64,000 nucleotides of DNA from Capnocytophaga canis (GTDB taxonomy: Bacteria > Bacteroidota > Bacteroidia > Flavobacteriales > Flavobacteriaceae). The position numbers and the translations under genes were made by a program. The notes under the pieces were generated by a model that had not been told where the DNA came from, searched no databases, and saw nothing but the letters and a program-made list of their open reading frames with translations. The stretch spans positions 21,734 through 85,733 of the forward strand of contig NZ_CDOI01000133.1 of the NCBI RefSeq assembly GCF_000827555.1. The letters run 5' to 3'. Positions within the stretch are counted from its first letter, which is position 1. Every line of letters starts with the position of its first letter. This document shows positions 32,201 through 39,100 of the stretch, one piece after another.

Positions 32201-35200
32201 TATTTTGTTGGAAGGATTAAATCCTGGAGTTTATACCTTGACATATTCAAATATCAGAGGTTGTGAAACATCAACGACCTTTGAGGTGAAACCTCCTGTA
32301 CAGGCAGGAAATGCTAACGTAACCCGAGCATTAACCTGTTCAACGACATCCCCAGCAGAAGTCGTTATACCAAATATTACTGGAGGTACAGGTACTTACA
32401 CCTACGAAGTGGTTCGTGTGGAAAGTGATGGTTCAAAAAATCAAATCATACCACAAACCACAACCACAGCCACTACCGTAACCGTAACGATTAATATGGA
32501 AGGAAATTACGAGTTTTGGTTGATGGATTCCGATATGGTGACGATGGGATGTAATTCTGATGCTATCAAACGACCGTTTGTTATAGAACCTAAGAAGTTT
32601 CCACAAGTTGTCAATGGCTCGTTGAAGGTGACAAATACCTCTTGTGGTTCTGCATCTGAAGGAAGTATCGAACTGATGGCCACCCCAATTGATATTGCTC
32701 CTATGACCTTCACTATCATTTCGATGAGAGATTTGGGAACAGGAGTAACGACCGCCACCAGCATACCACCTACATCTGTTGTGTCGAATCAAGCACGATT
32801 CACAGGTTTGTTAGGTTCAGAGGCAGGAATTGTTTATGAAATAAAAATTGAAGGAACTAACGGATGTAGTGTTACTAATAATGAGGCAATTATTAAATCA
32901 CCACCACTGTTGCAAGTAGGAGCAACTGCATTGACCCCTCAGCAATTCACTTGTTCAACAAGTACAGCGTTGATAGCCTCGTTGCAGTTTGATGCTACTC
33001 AAATCACGGGAGGAGTTCCACCGTACACGTGGCAGTTTATTGATAGAACTACCAATACGGTCATAGGTGAAAATTCGAATAGTGTTTCGTTATCCGATGT
33101 TAATGGAGGTACGTATTACGTACGTGTGAAAGATAGCTCAGGAGGTTGTGCAACAGATACAACAGATGTTACCATAAATCCTGCCTTTACATTAGCAAAT
33201 ATGACAGTAGCAACGGTAACTCCAATGACTTGTGCTGTGGACGAAACCATAGCAGTTAGTGTTGAAGCAACGCCAATCTACATACCAGGAACGGAAATTA
33301 GGTTTACCGTAAAAAGATTGAGTGATGGATTCGTAACCAGCGCAGTGTACTCATCAACCATTGCTACAACTCACATTACTCATACCTTGCCAACTACTTT
33401 GGATACAGGAGACTATGAAATAACAGCCGAAAATATGGCTACAAGTTGTGGTAGAGCTAAAGCTACACATAAAGTAGCTGATTTGACTAATAAGTATGAT
33501 ATTACGATGTCTAATCAGAAGCAACCAACCTGCTATCAAGGTAATGATGGAGAGATAACCCTTACCGTTGTAGATAGAAAACCCGCTATAGGAGGAGATA
33601 CATCTGCAAGTGGATTCACTTACACTGTTACCTATTCCGTTAATGGTGCTACAACCACAGGAACCATTGTTGCGGGAAGTTCATCTATAACACTTACAGG
33701 ATTAAAAGAAGGAAGGTATAGTATTGAAATACAGTCTTTTGTAAATAGTTGTAAAGCAACTAGTTCATTCGTAGTACCTGTTTCGGCAGAGCAAATAAGC
33801 GTAAATGCTTATCCAGCACCAATTCCACAAGTGAGTTGTTTGAATGATAAAGGAAATATTATGGTAGAGGTAACAGGAGGACAAGCTCCGTATGAGGTTA
33901 CTTTGAGTTCGTTGGCGACAACATTCACAAAAACAGTAAACAGAAATCGCGTATTATTTGATAATTTAGAGGTAGGTGTTTACTCAGTTACGGTAAGAGA
34001 TGCTTTGGGCTGTATGGATTTTATAGGAACTGCAACCGCTGAGTTGGTAACTCCAGATCCGTTGACAGCATCTATCACCGTTGAAGACGTACATTGCAAG
34101 GACGAAGCTAATGGGAAAATTACCATCTCCAACATACAAGGAGGATCAGGCTCAACAGTATTCCTATTTGAGTTAGATAACGGAACAACTCCTGCAATAG
34201 AGCAATCAACCCCTGTGTTTGAGAATTTGAAAGCAGGAATTTATACCTTGAAAATTACGGATGGTATGGGATGTTGGACACAAACAACAGTTGAGGTTTG
34301 GGAACCTAACTATCTATATGCAGCAGTAGACGTATCAGGTTCTGATAGATTAATTTGTTACGGAGAAGCTGACGCAAGGGTAGCTATTACAGCTCAAGGA
34401 GGTGTACAACCCTATAAAATGGATGTGTATAGCAAGGATGGACGACGTGTAACACCAGTTTCGTACGTTTCAGGAGTACCTGCTGACCCACGTATAGCCA
34501 GTCCAGTAAGTATCGTAACCGATCCAATATTGGAAGCAGGTGAATATTATGTAACAATCATAGACGTCAACGGCTGTTCAACACAAACAGTTAAATTTAC
34601 GGTTGAAGAATTCCCGAATATAGAACCACGTGAGGTATATCAAGAAAAATCTTGTGATGAAAACGTATTTACGGACGCTATTAAAGTGCGATTCCCTACA
34701 CCTATTGATTTAACAAATGTGACCTATGAGTTGAAAACACAAGCAGGTGCCATTACCTCTGGAACATTGTCAAGAACTACTGATGTGACTACCATAGGTT
34801 ACATCCATGACTATGACAGAACCAGTGAAACGCAGACACTAAAGGTAATCTACACCTATACTCATTCCGATGGCTCACAAACTGAACAATGCGAACAAGT
34901 CTATGTTGTGACTGATATTGAAGACATTCAAGCATTAACCGTTACTCGAGTTACTAATTTAGGATTGAATACCATTGAGGTGAAAACCACGGGCGGAGTA
35001 GAACCATATACATACTATTTCAATGGTAGAGAACAAGGATCGAATCCAGTGTATATTATGAAAATAAATGACCCTGGACGAGTAGACCCAGATTCTAGAC
35101 AGATAATCAAAGAAGTAGATGTACAAGTGGTCGATGCGTTAGGCTGTACACGTACTTTAACCATTGAGGAAGTATATCACGATATCCGAGTACCTAATTT

Positions 35201-35447
35201 CTTTACTCCAGACGGAGATGGTATTAATGATACTTGGAAGCCTATTAATATAGAAAACTATCCAAAAGCGGTGATTTATATTTTCGACCGAAACGGAAGA
35301 AAAATAACAACTTTGACACCTATGGACTCATGGGATGGTATTTACGATAAAAAGCACATGCCATCAGGAGATTATTGGTATATCTTAGAATTCAATACGT
35401 TAGAAGATACACGTAAATTCTACGGAAACTTTACTTTGTATCGATAG
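23283..35447 (+). CDS. Giant SprB-like surface adhesin with T9SS type B C-terminal domain
   Basis: The protein has 4,054 residues in one uninterrupted frame. A signal peptide (1-20, WIYA-Q) begins it. Thr/Val/Gly-rich beta-sandwich repeats fill the length. Recognisable pieces are a HYR-type domain (about 987-1083, ending TFTDAFGNAVSRTLIVTI), a DUF11-like segment (about 1086-1200), an Ig-like stretch (YKWFLNGTPIG), a jelly-roll/CBM-like insert (about 1863-2046, beginning NILFKEDFGVG) and SprB-type repeats (VSCHGGNDGSL near 2073; VEDVHCKDEANGKITI and LICYGEADARVAI near the end). The last about 85 residues (VPNFFTPDGDGINDTW to YGNFTLYR) are the gliding-associated type B sorting domain, which directs export by the T9SS. 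It probably acts as an outer-surface adhesin, possibly moved by the gliding motor. The ligand is unknown. Confidence 0.93.
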   Translation: MKKLFIFVSFMMLTTSWIYAQCDSTHPINNFQLVTGDIQCENRGLITLNAPPVSAEHPAGTEFSVYWIKPGATSASLRGTVLAGQSMTIPNLAAGTYTFTLENDVNMSCEKPVTINDLYPPFEIKTLYAFPATIRRDPVTNANVDEGNGIIVIGLKRFTVGQSKFQVRVVSADTGAVIVNDRTFSSATADPLFFVHPEPGKRISHADHPNVSVFIREIPPGASDDDCRNYPSHPQQIPIPESVHLPGTYSLTLSDLTLSLHTQARTIAGVSVPQPTGKFNLRIPLRRGVDGKSVMAGFIGGHANLDIPRNHFKGLGTSNAKATVQILNRTVPIADITSSFNGDAYSYNGADFQENDQVQIVVDDGLGNIVTNTFTLTGLHDVHNETPTQGLGFSHNISPSTPVCPGAPLFLQIRTHLSRSERFMPVQEGGTLKINYNWYLSNLEDIWNATSSTSSLTYQYKVYKETAPNSYGPPLTQGTDYTIVDYRTIDVHPSGAGRYKIRMEFLKSNGTVVSAFERTTNINYLPTPTDRFALMFNTLQSNYGIAEGTTSFRIIKRNELMYEDPANPGVSTVTISLGRADGQPSVSFETRLPFGQTKTETIIFPITATVTPTYMGDLNHHIGFGDLPPGNYILTIKDACGSASKTITLGNEIRYGVTEAERPFYKLVPRCGYYDLEFTHDALHANFPGFTQRMFTGLVGTYVDYSTVQLKRIQGRNGVFTGLKPGETYKIYTHEFGGYTIHDNLSVATTVPWTLLSTFTNEIGPGKPHSVYYMNRHSSNGSPDLLRYFTEIQVPSQTMDPVVTSIACGSDGTSMILVDLPHDTNVGIVGDVTYVLKSVSGTTEAEVASVTMTGGQRNYEFKNLPDGTYKVYVKDECIAGSPVVSVQEIADSSVFPTPHIINYDHPNGLCPGETTQMRLRGVSINSFDAEWYRINPDGSKVMVATNTQTFGEAVYTNTTYEVRVKLKDRFGCATNVWLTATSTSVLAIDTGVPSVTYFPADLVDYPSIGGCDVMVTWNEPKVTDENVRCGVQLTVTSTVSIDTNFNGGKQHQGRFGVGVHSVVYTFTDAFGNAVSRTLIVTIQDPKMEMQLTEGYSLNSLQVENEFYYIVKYRNTGIVTLTSATLEVQLPSNANVQPDLSKQIDFTNSGVSNVTYTYDSVAKKYTFTYPSAALPSTGGHEERSIGIPLKIVGGYGLAQQPCMNQVNIIPTMVYTGGVAGCTLRTQTATIQTSTVVEIKTNENKRTEIYCVGNPMTLSVTPGFDEYKWFLNGTPIGTNTSTFVATTQGEYRVEKYKFDCGVATIVSYEIIDYHEPGSSADPIKALAGNVGVTCRNDNRTWTSHFYLCGGTSKTIAVNFVNSTLTWEKLNPSASGLNCQPRHETCPVVIDGCWEEVSNNTNTFTLSQGGRYRLKVAGANCYDFYYFDVFDSNTPAATVTHGDETGYVDGYININMSTQGVNYNYTYKNLTTGATGAMTTNTTQYRFTGLKAGTYVVEVTSSEALLSCLAYTQTITIQKNTNLKFTAEFVEWESCNRAKIKFKGEGGNPPYQFAVWSVDGEVLAPGGSHMNIPDSEWVGNQGEFDAHYEGLMNLTRIGSYVFVMRHQQNGERAFSAPINILPVGVHSVTFAVTDLDCATATGTGEIQLVFENSAVQREVSLYKLDDTGARILPARYQGSNLSLFTNLEVGNYEVAYTAQVASQTCSFVKRPISINPPANPLRAFVGVTKDKTCDTNGKYTVSVNNVIGGSGSYQYDFGTGYQNQPTAQVDGNVTVKIKDLSLSGCELTIPVTMQSPQAPTVNVSTPTYDCVGFGTVSVTAIAPPGQTHSYTYSVNTTTGAVQASVFTLSPGAHTIYVHYKPTGITPNILFKEDFGVGNDVCGSDLGYPTGANAINDLVCEQNVAVGAGKYAITKQAHPVGTWVVPSDAQGVNNGRYMVVQASVQNAVVFRKHIKNVVPNEPLRVSVRHFNMLTTATPQFNVELVPVGASSGISKQIIVTSTGTPTWVQSSADFTDVEVTQSEYIVLIKNVPGNGVVALDAIGIEQDIKLCDTTESVPVVIEDGKKLELEVLGTTAVSCHGGNDGSLRIFVHNPPTNVEYSTDNGVTWTPTILAGGIFTVTNLEATQSRTIYVRDIDKKVCKVETTYVITQPEAPLSLKVVEPINPVRCDAGNIASITFEAIGGNSEYTQFTYQSTTMPTPQVVGVYNGRYSQPMPLSPGVYTITVTDVKGCSTETSFEVEKKEIEFEVVYNPCHDGNGTDVTVNILNGNGGYVVNRSGETTWHAVSNRVHTFEGLQVGTYTITLNDNSGCKTSTVVNIYPPLTLTVSQTSVISCLGSPNSTFVLTANGGVPGDRTFIIYTTDRANVYTEVTTVGSTYTFTSTDFGVTYLFDVQYTEKGHTCSYQHSQPFRVASKPAFNATPLFNVKGAYCADNGYINTSVPDIVNQSTGVAPFNVEVYANDGTDNPTGAALNNPIALAAGNYVVVITDARGCKATRPVTVPSLPKATVVTVTTTPIACGVLAQANIEISAGGNANSNFSLIVKTASGTVYSTTNILSSQLPRTITVSNLHYDEYEVILQDMTSPSCQDIQTFKTGLAPDAIVTASTTVVGCTPNSGELIVQSYRAGTGLTHTGNYVAIYKTTIDVNDPTSPGWYQFNPPVATTLPTTGQAGEKLEHTFTGLIPGAWYEFIIAAQTPSGACTLRGGATIPVPTSSTLSMTTTKGTIACSGTSSGTIFFTLKDWKSSTTGITWQVYTYPDYDPVAGVGMSGNITVGSSMTSVSGNVNGLAPGRYVIVFEENNGGCVNATPPIAIPGPEPLVVHQVSITKEHVYCTTDIGDQAEITVDRVSGGVADYLFLVQPTSFTTPPAVGDFTNPRSGQFVSALGSQKIIVSTSGTYDLYVKDSGDCIVKYQGPSLTIKYAPQPKINSVQVQVCQAINNQYNVRLNVTQSQSSLIHFYKLEPGGLTPVQQQYPYNVILLEGLNPGVYTLTYSNIRGCETSTTFEVKPPVQAGNANVTRALTCSTTSPAEVVIPNITGGTGTYTYEVVRVESDGSKNQIIPQTTTTATTVTVTINMEGNYEFWLMDSDMVTMGCNSDAIKRPFVIEPKKFPQVVNGSLKVTNTSCGSASEGSIELMATPIDIAPMTFTIISMRDLGTGVTTATSIPPTSVVSNQARFTGLLGSEAGIVYEIKIEGTNGCSVTNNEAIIKSPPLLQVGATALTPQQFTCSTSTALIASLQFDATQITGGVPPYTWQFIDRTTNTVIGENSNSVSLSDVNGGTYYVRVKDSSGGCATDTTDVTINPAFTLANMTVATVTPMTCAVDETIAVSVEATPIYIPGTEIRFTVKRLSDGFVTSAVYSSTIATTHITHTLPTTLDTGDYEITAENMATSCGRAKATHKVADLTNKYDITMSNQKQPTCYQGNDGEITLTVVDRKPAIGGDTSASGFTYTVTYSVNGATTTGTIVAGSSSITLTGLKEGRYSIEIQSFVNSCKATSSFVVPVSAEQISVNAYPAPIPQVSCLNDKGNIMVEVTGGQAPYEVTLSSLATTFTKTVNRNRVLFDNLEVGVYSVTVRDALGCMDFIGTATAELVTPDPLTASITVEDVHCKDEANGKITISNIQGGSGSTVFLFELDNGTTPAIEQSTPVFENLKAGIYTLKITDGMGCWTQTTVEVWEPNYLYAAVDVSGSDRLICYGEADARVAITAQGGVQPYKMDVYSKDGRRVTPVSYVSGVPADPRIASPVSIVTDPILEAGEYYVTIIDVNGCSTQTVKFTVEEFPNIEPREVYQEKSCDENVFTDAIKVRFPTPIDLTNVTYELKTQAGAITSGTLSRTTDVTTIGYIHDYDRTSETQTLKVIYTYTHSDGSQTEQCEQVYVVTDIEDIQALTVTRVTNLGLNTIEVKTTGGVEPYTYYFNGREQGSNPVYIMKINDPGRVDPDSRQIIKEVDVQVVDALGCTRTLTIEEVYHDIRVPNFFTPDGDGINDTWKPINIENYPKAVIYIFDRNGRKITTLTPMDSWDGIYDKKHMPSGDYWYILEFNTLEDTRKFYGNFTLYR

Positions 35448-35456
35448 TTTCCATGT

Positions 35457-35503
35457 ACAGTAGAAGGGGTTGGTTCAAAGACTAATCCCTTTTACTGTTT
35501 TTA
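35457..35503 (+). terminator. Terminator after the giant adhesin gene
   Basis: ACAGTAGAAGGG pairs with CCCTTTTACTGT with minor mismatches, the stem continues inwards with TT/AA, and TTTTTAT follows. It begins 9 bases after the stop. Confidence 0.8.
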
Positions 35504-35554
35504 TACAAGAATAATTTTTTTTTCTGAATTTATACCATATTAAAAACATTGAAA

Positions 35555-36076
35555 ATGATATTTAAACATTGTCCGAACTGCACATCAACCAACGTGGAAT
35601 TTCCAAATAACGTACGTTTTTTTTGTCACGACTGTCAGTTCACCTACTTTCATAATATAGCAGCAGCCGTGGCAGTTCTATTTACGTACGAACAAAAAAT
35701 ATTATTCACAGTCCGAAATGTTGACCCTGACAAAGGAAAATTAGATCTTCCAGGAGGGTTTATCGATCCTAAAGAAAATGCAGAGGAGGCGGCTTGTCGC
35801 GAAATAAAAGAAGAGTTAGGGATAGACGTTCTGCCATCGCAATTAAAGTACATAGGAACACATCCAAATGATTATCTTTACAAAAATGTTCCTTACAGAA
35901 CCATAGACATATTTTTTGAATGTCCACTAACCAATTCACAAGTGTCGGTAGCGGCAACCGATGAGATCGAAGCTCTCCGTTGGTTGTCAGTCCATACAAT
36001 CAACTTTGATGAAATAGGATTTGTTTCCATTCGTAATATGGTAAGGAAATATTGTCAAGACCTATTTTCCAAATAA
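35555..36076 (+). CDS. Nudix hydrolase with N-terminal zinc ribbon
   Basis: The protein has 173 residues. An N-terminal four-Cys ribbon (CPNC at 6-9, CHDC at 24-27) precedes a Nudix domain. The Nudix box is complete at residues 68-90 (G-x5-E-x7-REIKEELGI). This architecture is related to NADH pyrophosphatase (NudC-like) and ADP-ribose pyrophosphatase families; the substrate is probably a nucleoside diphosphate derivative but cannot be fixed. An in-frame TTG two codons upstream (35549) could be read as a start; the ATG at 35555 is preferred. The gene stands alone after the adhesin terminator. Confidence 0.88.
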   Translation: MIFKHCPNCTSTNVEFPNNVRFFCHDCQFTYFHNIAAAVAVLFTYEQKILFTVRNVDPDKGKLDLPGGFIDPKENAEEAACREIKEELGIDVLPSQLKYIGTHPNDYLYKNVPYRTIDIFFECPLTNSQVSVAATDEIEALRWLSVHTINFDEIGFVSIRNMVRKYCQDLFSK

Positions 36077-36185
36077 AAGATTATTTATCTATTGATTTAC
36101 AATGTTTTGTGTCGAAATGATAAGTATTTCTTATCTATCATAACATTTTTTTATACGAAACAAAATGAAAAAAAACAACTTTTCT

Positions 36186-36215
36186 TTTGAATTTCAAAAA
36201 AAAGTTATAACTTTG
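36186..36215 (+). promoter_or_regulatory. Promoter of nanA
   Basis: TTTG (36186-36189), an 18-base spacer and TAACTTTG (36208-36215), an exact TAnnTTTG. The ATG follows after 22 bases. Confidence 0.7.
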
Positions 36216-36237
36216 TCCTATGTAATACATATATGAG

Positions 36238-37134
36238 ATGAATAGTTTAATCGCTGCGACGTATGCTCCTATGGATTCGAAAGGGGCAGTATCAACAAAG
36301 ATTGTTCCTAAGTATGCTGATTTTTTAAAGAGAAACGGAGTTTCTGGTATTTTCGCTAATGGCTCCACAGGTGATTTTGCTTCTCTTTCAGTGGAAGAAC
36401 GCAAAGAAATTATAGAGGCTTGGGCAGAACAAAAGTCGCCAGATTTTTTCATCACTAACCATGTTGGGGATATCAGTTTGAATCATGCAGTTGATTTGGC
36501 GAAACATTCAGCGGATAAAGTAGATGCTATAGCTACTTTGGCTCCTTTCTACTTTAAACCTAACTTAGAAAAATTAGTTACTTACTGCAAAACCATAGCT
36601 GAGGCTGCTCCAAATATTCCATTTTATTATTATCACATACCAGATCTCACAGGAGCTAATTTTGATATGTGTCAGTTTATGGAAAAGGCAAAACAGGAGA
36701 TACCTAACTTTGCAGGGTTAAAATTTACTCAGAATAATATGATTCATTTTACTCAAGCAAAGTTGTGTAACAATCAGGAATTTAATGTTCTTTTTGGGGT
36801 AGATGAAGCTTTTTTAGCAAGTTTACCATTAGGTGCAACAGGTTGGGTAGGAAGTACTTATAATCATTTGGCTAAGTTGTATTTAACAATTAAAGAACTT
36901 TTTGAAAAAGGTAATTATCAGGAGGCTGCTGATTTACAACATAAGGCAATTGAGTTCGTTAATATTGTTGCTTCTTACGGAGGGTTTAATGGTGGAGGAA
37001 AGAGTTTTATGAGATTATTAGGTGTTGATTGTGGAGTAGCAAGATATCCTCACACGACGCTTACCGATGCCCAATTAAAAGAAATAGAATCGAAATTAGA
37101 GAAATTGGGTATAACGAGCTACCTATCAAAATAA
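36238..37134 (+). CDS. nanA: N-acetylneuraminate lyase (DapA/NanA family)
   Basis: The protein has 298 residues and is a TIM-barrel class I aldolase. NGSTGDFASLS (about 41-51) carries the carboxylate-binding Ser-Thr. The catalytic Tyr132 lies in YYYHIPDLTG, the form typical of sialic acid lyases. The Schiff-base Lys162 lies in GLKFTQNN, and GVDEAFLASLPLGATGWVGST is the sugar-recognition region. It cleaves N-acetylneuraminate to N-acetylmannosamine and pyruvate in the cytoplasm. This supports use of host sialic acid. It is monocistronic here, with its own promoter and a terminator at 37193; no sialidase or transporter gene is adjacent. Confidence 0.9.
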   Translation: MNSLIAATYAPMDSKGAVSTKIVPKYADFLKRNGVSGIFANGSTGDFASLSVEERKEIIEAWAEQKSPDFFITNHVGDISLNHAVDLAKHSADKVDAIATLAPFYFKPNLEKLVTYCKTIAEAAPNIPFYYYHIPDLTGANFDMCQFMEKAKQEIPNFAGLKFTQNNMIHFTQAKLCNNQEFNVLFGVDEAFLASLPLGATGWVGSTYNHLAKLYLTIKELFEKGNYQEAADLQHKAIEFVNIVASYGGFNGGGKSFMRLLGVDCGVARYPHTTLTDAQLKEIESKLEKLGITSYLSK

Positions 37135-37192
37135 GATATAAAATTAATTTTTTCATAATTTTTATTTTTAAGTTTTCTTTTTTATTATTTTA

Positions 37193-37226
37193 AAAAACGA
37201 TTGATGTGAATCAATCGTTTTTTTTT
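37193..37226 (+). terminator. Terminator after nanA
   Basis: AAAAACGATTGA and TCAATCGTTTTT form a perfect 12-bp stem with a 6-base loop, followed by T residues. Confidence 0.88.
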
Positions 37227-37237
37227 GTAAAATTATT

Positions 37238-37269
37238 TTTGGAATCTTAGCTGTTTATTACTACCTTTG
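37238..37269 (+). promoter_or_regulatory. Promoter of the DUF4878 lipoprotein gene
   Basis: TTTG (37238-37241), a 20-base spacer and TACCTTTG (37262-37269). Both boxes match the consensus. The ATG is 30 bases on. Confidence 0.78.
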
Positions 37270-37299
37270 CGTAGTTAAATTATTAAAAATAAAAAAACA

Positions 37300-37752
37300 A
37301 TGAGAAAAGTATTTTTTATTGCGACGCTATTTGTAGCGTTTTTAGTGACCTCTTGTTCAAATAATTCACCCAAATCGGTAGCTGAAAAATTTTTAACTTC
37401 TATGGAAAATTCTGATTTTGAAGAAGCTAAAAAATATGCTGACGATTCGATGCAACAGATGTTAGGTATGTTAAGTGGAATGGGAAAAGAACTTCCCAAA
37501 GGAAATGAGAAAAAGAAAGTAACAATAACTAAGGTTGAAGAAGATGGTGATAATGCCAAAGCGTTCTATAAAGTCGAGGGTGAAGAGGAAGAAAAAAGTA
37601 TAGACCTTAAAAAGGTAGATGGTAAATGGAAAGTTACGTTCAACAAAGAAAATTCAAATAAGGAAAATATGCCAAATATGGATGACGTTGAATTAGGAGA
37701 AAGTTCTTTAGAAGAAGTTAATGAAGAAGTACAGGAAGCTGTAGGTCAATAG
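37300..37752 (+). CDS. DUF4878-like small lipoprotein
   Basis: The protein has 150 residues. The lipobox VTSC acylates Cys19. The body is a small NTF2-like domain of the DUF4878 type: SPKSVAEKFLTSMENSDFEEAKKYADD and KKVDGKWKVTFNKEN. The C-terminus is acidic (DDVELGESSLEEVNEEVQEA). Such lipoproteins are common in Bacteroidetes and have no established function. It is probably co-transcribed with the YiiX-like gene 44 bases downstream. Confidence 0.8.
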   Translation: MRKVFFIATLFVAFLVTSCSNNSPKSVAEKFLTSMENSDFEEAKKYADDSMQQMLGMLSGMGKELPKGNEKKKVTITKVEEDGDNAKAFYKVEGEEEEKSIDLKKVDGKWKVTFNKENSNKENMPNMDDVELGESSLEEVNEEVQEAVGQ

Positions 37753-37796
37753 ATTAAATTATTGATAACTAGTGTTTTATTTAGATAAATCCCAAG

Positions 37797-38480
37797 ATGA
37801 AGAACATATCCGTTAAGATAGTGATTTATTTTGGGATTTTTTTGTTATTTCTTTTAGGAGGGTTTCATCTGTTTTTTTGGGTGGATCGAAAACAGGAAGT
37901 CAAACTTGTGAAACGAAACAGACAAGTGGCACGACTAACTCGCCAAGACATAGCTAAGATCAAAGAAGGAGATATTATTCTCCGCAGAGGCTATGGTTTT
38001 TTTAGTGATTTGATTGCTGAGCGCTTGAATGATTCTGTCTATGATGTTACTCATTCAGGAATTTTGTACCTAAAAGACAATGAATGGTGGGTAATTCATT
38101 CTCTTTCGGCAGATGCCAGTGATACAGATGGAATGCAAGAGCAACCACTACGCGAATTTTTGACCTATTCCATGCCTGAAAAGATGATGATTGTCCGTAC
38201 GAAAAATACTTCTGAAGTACAGGGCAAGAAAATAGTGGAACGGGCAAAATATTATTTAGCTAAACGAGTGCCTTTCGATAGGGTAGGGGAGATCGACGAA
38301 CCTTCAAAAATGTATTGCACCGAAATGATTTGGCAAATTTTGGACGTAGATCTAAAACTAATCGTATTACCCAAAAATCCAGAAGAGCGTAAACGTGTAT
38401 TTTATTCTATGGTAGGGATGTATGACCCAACATATTTTGATATAATTATTAATAAATATCCTGTCAACAGTGCTGATTAG
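37797..38480 (+). CDS. YiiX/YebB-like permuted NlpC/P60 cysteine peptidase
   Basis: The protein has 227 residues with an N-terminal membrane anchor (about 8-28). The catalytic layout is that of the circularly permuted papain-like family: His86 in VTHSGILY comes first, and the nucleophile Cys174 in MYCTEMIW comes late. GDIILRRGYGFFSD and FDRVGEIDE fit YiiX/YebB proteins. Proposed roles for the family are amide or lipid hydrolysis in the envelope; the substrate is unknown. It lies 44 bases after the DUF4878 lipoprotein gene, so both are probably envelope proteins from one transcript. Confidence 0.82.
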   Translation: MKNISVKIVIYFGIFLLFLLGGFHLFFWVDRKQEVKLVKRNRQVARLTRQDIAKIKEGDIILRRGYGFFSDLIAERLNDSVYDVTHSGILYLKDNEWWVIHSLSADASDTDGMQEQPLREFLTYSMPEKMMIVRTKNTSEVQGKKIVERAKYYLAKRVPFDRVGEIDEPSKMYCTEMIWQILDVDLKLIVLPKNPEERKRVFYSMVGMYDPTYFDIIINKYPVNSAD

Positions 38481-38847
38481 CTATTCATAGTTGAGAATAG
38501 GATATATGTGTTGTCAAGTATAAGACTATATAATTTTCCTTAATCTGTTGCTTTGTAGGGAGTGTATTTTTTAAGTATTTAAATAATCGACAATTATATT
38601 TAAACTATAGTTATGACTTTAGAAATCTGATAATGAGTTAGATAAAAGAAGTAAAGTTATTTTTTCTTTTTAAATTTTAAGAGTTAGGAAATGAATGTTC
38701 AGGTGTTAGATATCTGTATTTTCTATTTTTTTTTGTTTTTCAATTTATAAAATTTGTCAATTCAAAAAAAAGTACTACCTTTGCCCCACTTATTAGGTAG
38801 AGAAAAATAGTTTTTATTTAAAATAAGATTTTTAAAGATTTAGGACA
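38481..38847. other. Intergenic region upstream of rpmH
   Basis: This is 367 A/T-rich bases. The only feature seen is the rpmH promoter at 38753-38783. No ORF or strong hairpin was noticed in the first 270 bases. Confidence 0.5.
38753..38783 (+). promoter_or_regulatory. Promoter of rpmH
   Basis: TTTG (38753-38756), a 19-base spacer and TACCTTTG (38776-38783). This is a full-consensus Bacteroidetes promoter, as expected for a ribosomal protein gene. The leader is about 60 nt. Confidence 0.82.
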
Positions 38848-39006
38848 ATGAAAAGAACATTTCAACCATCAAAAAGAAAGAGAAGAAATAAACACGGTTT
38901 CAGAGAGCGTATGGCTACTGCAAACGGAAGAAAAGTGTTAGCAAGAAGAAGAGCTAAAGGAAGAAAAAAATTAACAGTTTCTTCAGAACCAAGACATAAA
39001 AAATAA
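38848..39006 (+). CDS. rpmH: 50S ribosomal protein L34
   Basis: The protein has 52 residues. It starts [20 protein letters not shown] and continues [20 protein letters not shown], the universal L34 sequence, with a short Bacteroidetes C-terminal tail ending PRHKK. It is a component of the large ribosomal subunit. In many bacteria rpmH lies with rnpA and dnaA; here neither is adjacent. The gene has its own promoter and terminator, so it is monocistronic. Confidence 0.97.
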   Translation: MKRTFQPSKRKRRNKHGFRERMATANGRKVLARRRAKGRKKLTVSSEPRHKK

Positions 39007-39032
39007 GTCGATGGTTGATTTTTATAATATAT

Positions 39033-39067
39033 AAAGGTGTTATCTTTTTTAGGTAACACCTTTTTTT
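39033..39067 (+). terminator. Terminator after rpmH
   Basis: AAAGGTGTTA and TAACACCTTT form a 10-bp stem with an 11-base loop and a run of seven T. Confidence 0.88.
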
Positions 39068-39100
39068 AAAATTTTAAAAAATAATACTTATCTGAATATT

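Noticed and set aside
31229..32792. Open frames of 80-120 codons inside the giant adhesin gene, both strands (for example 31229-31546, 32433-32792, 26976-27308)
   Set aside because: They lie wholly inside a clear long coding frame, have no family-like sequence and no promoter. They are shadows of the repetitive Thr/Val/Gly code.
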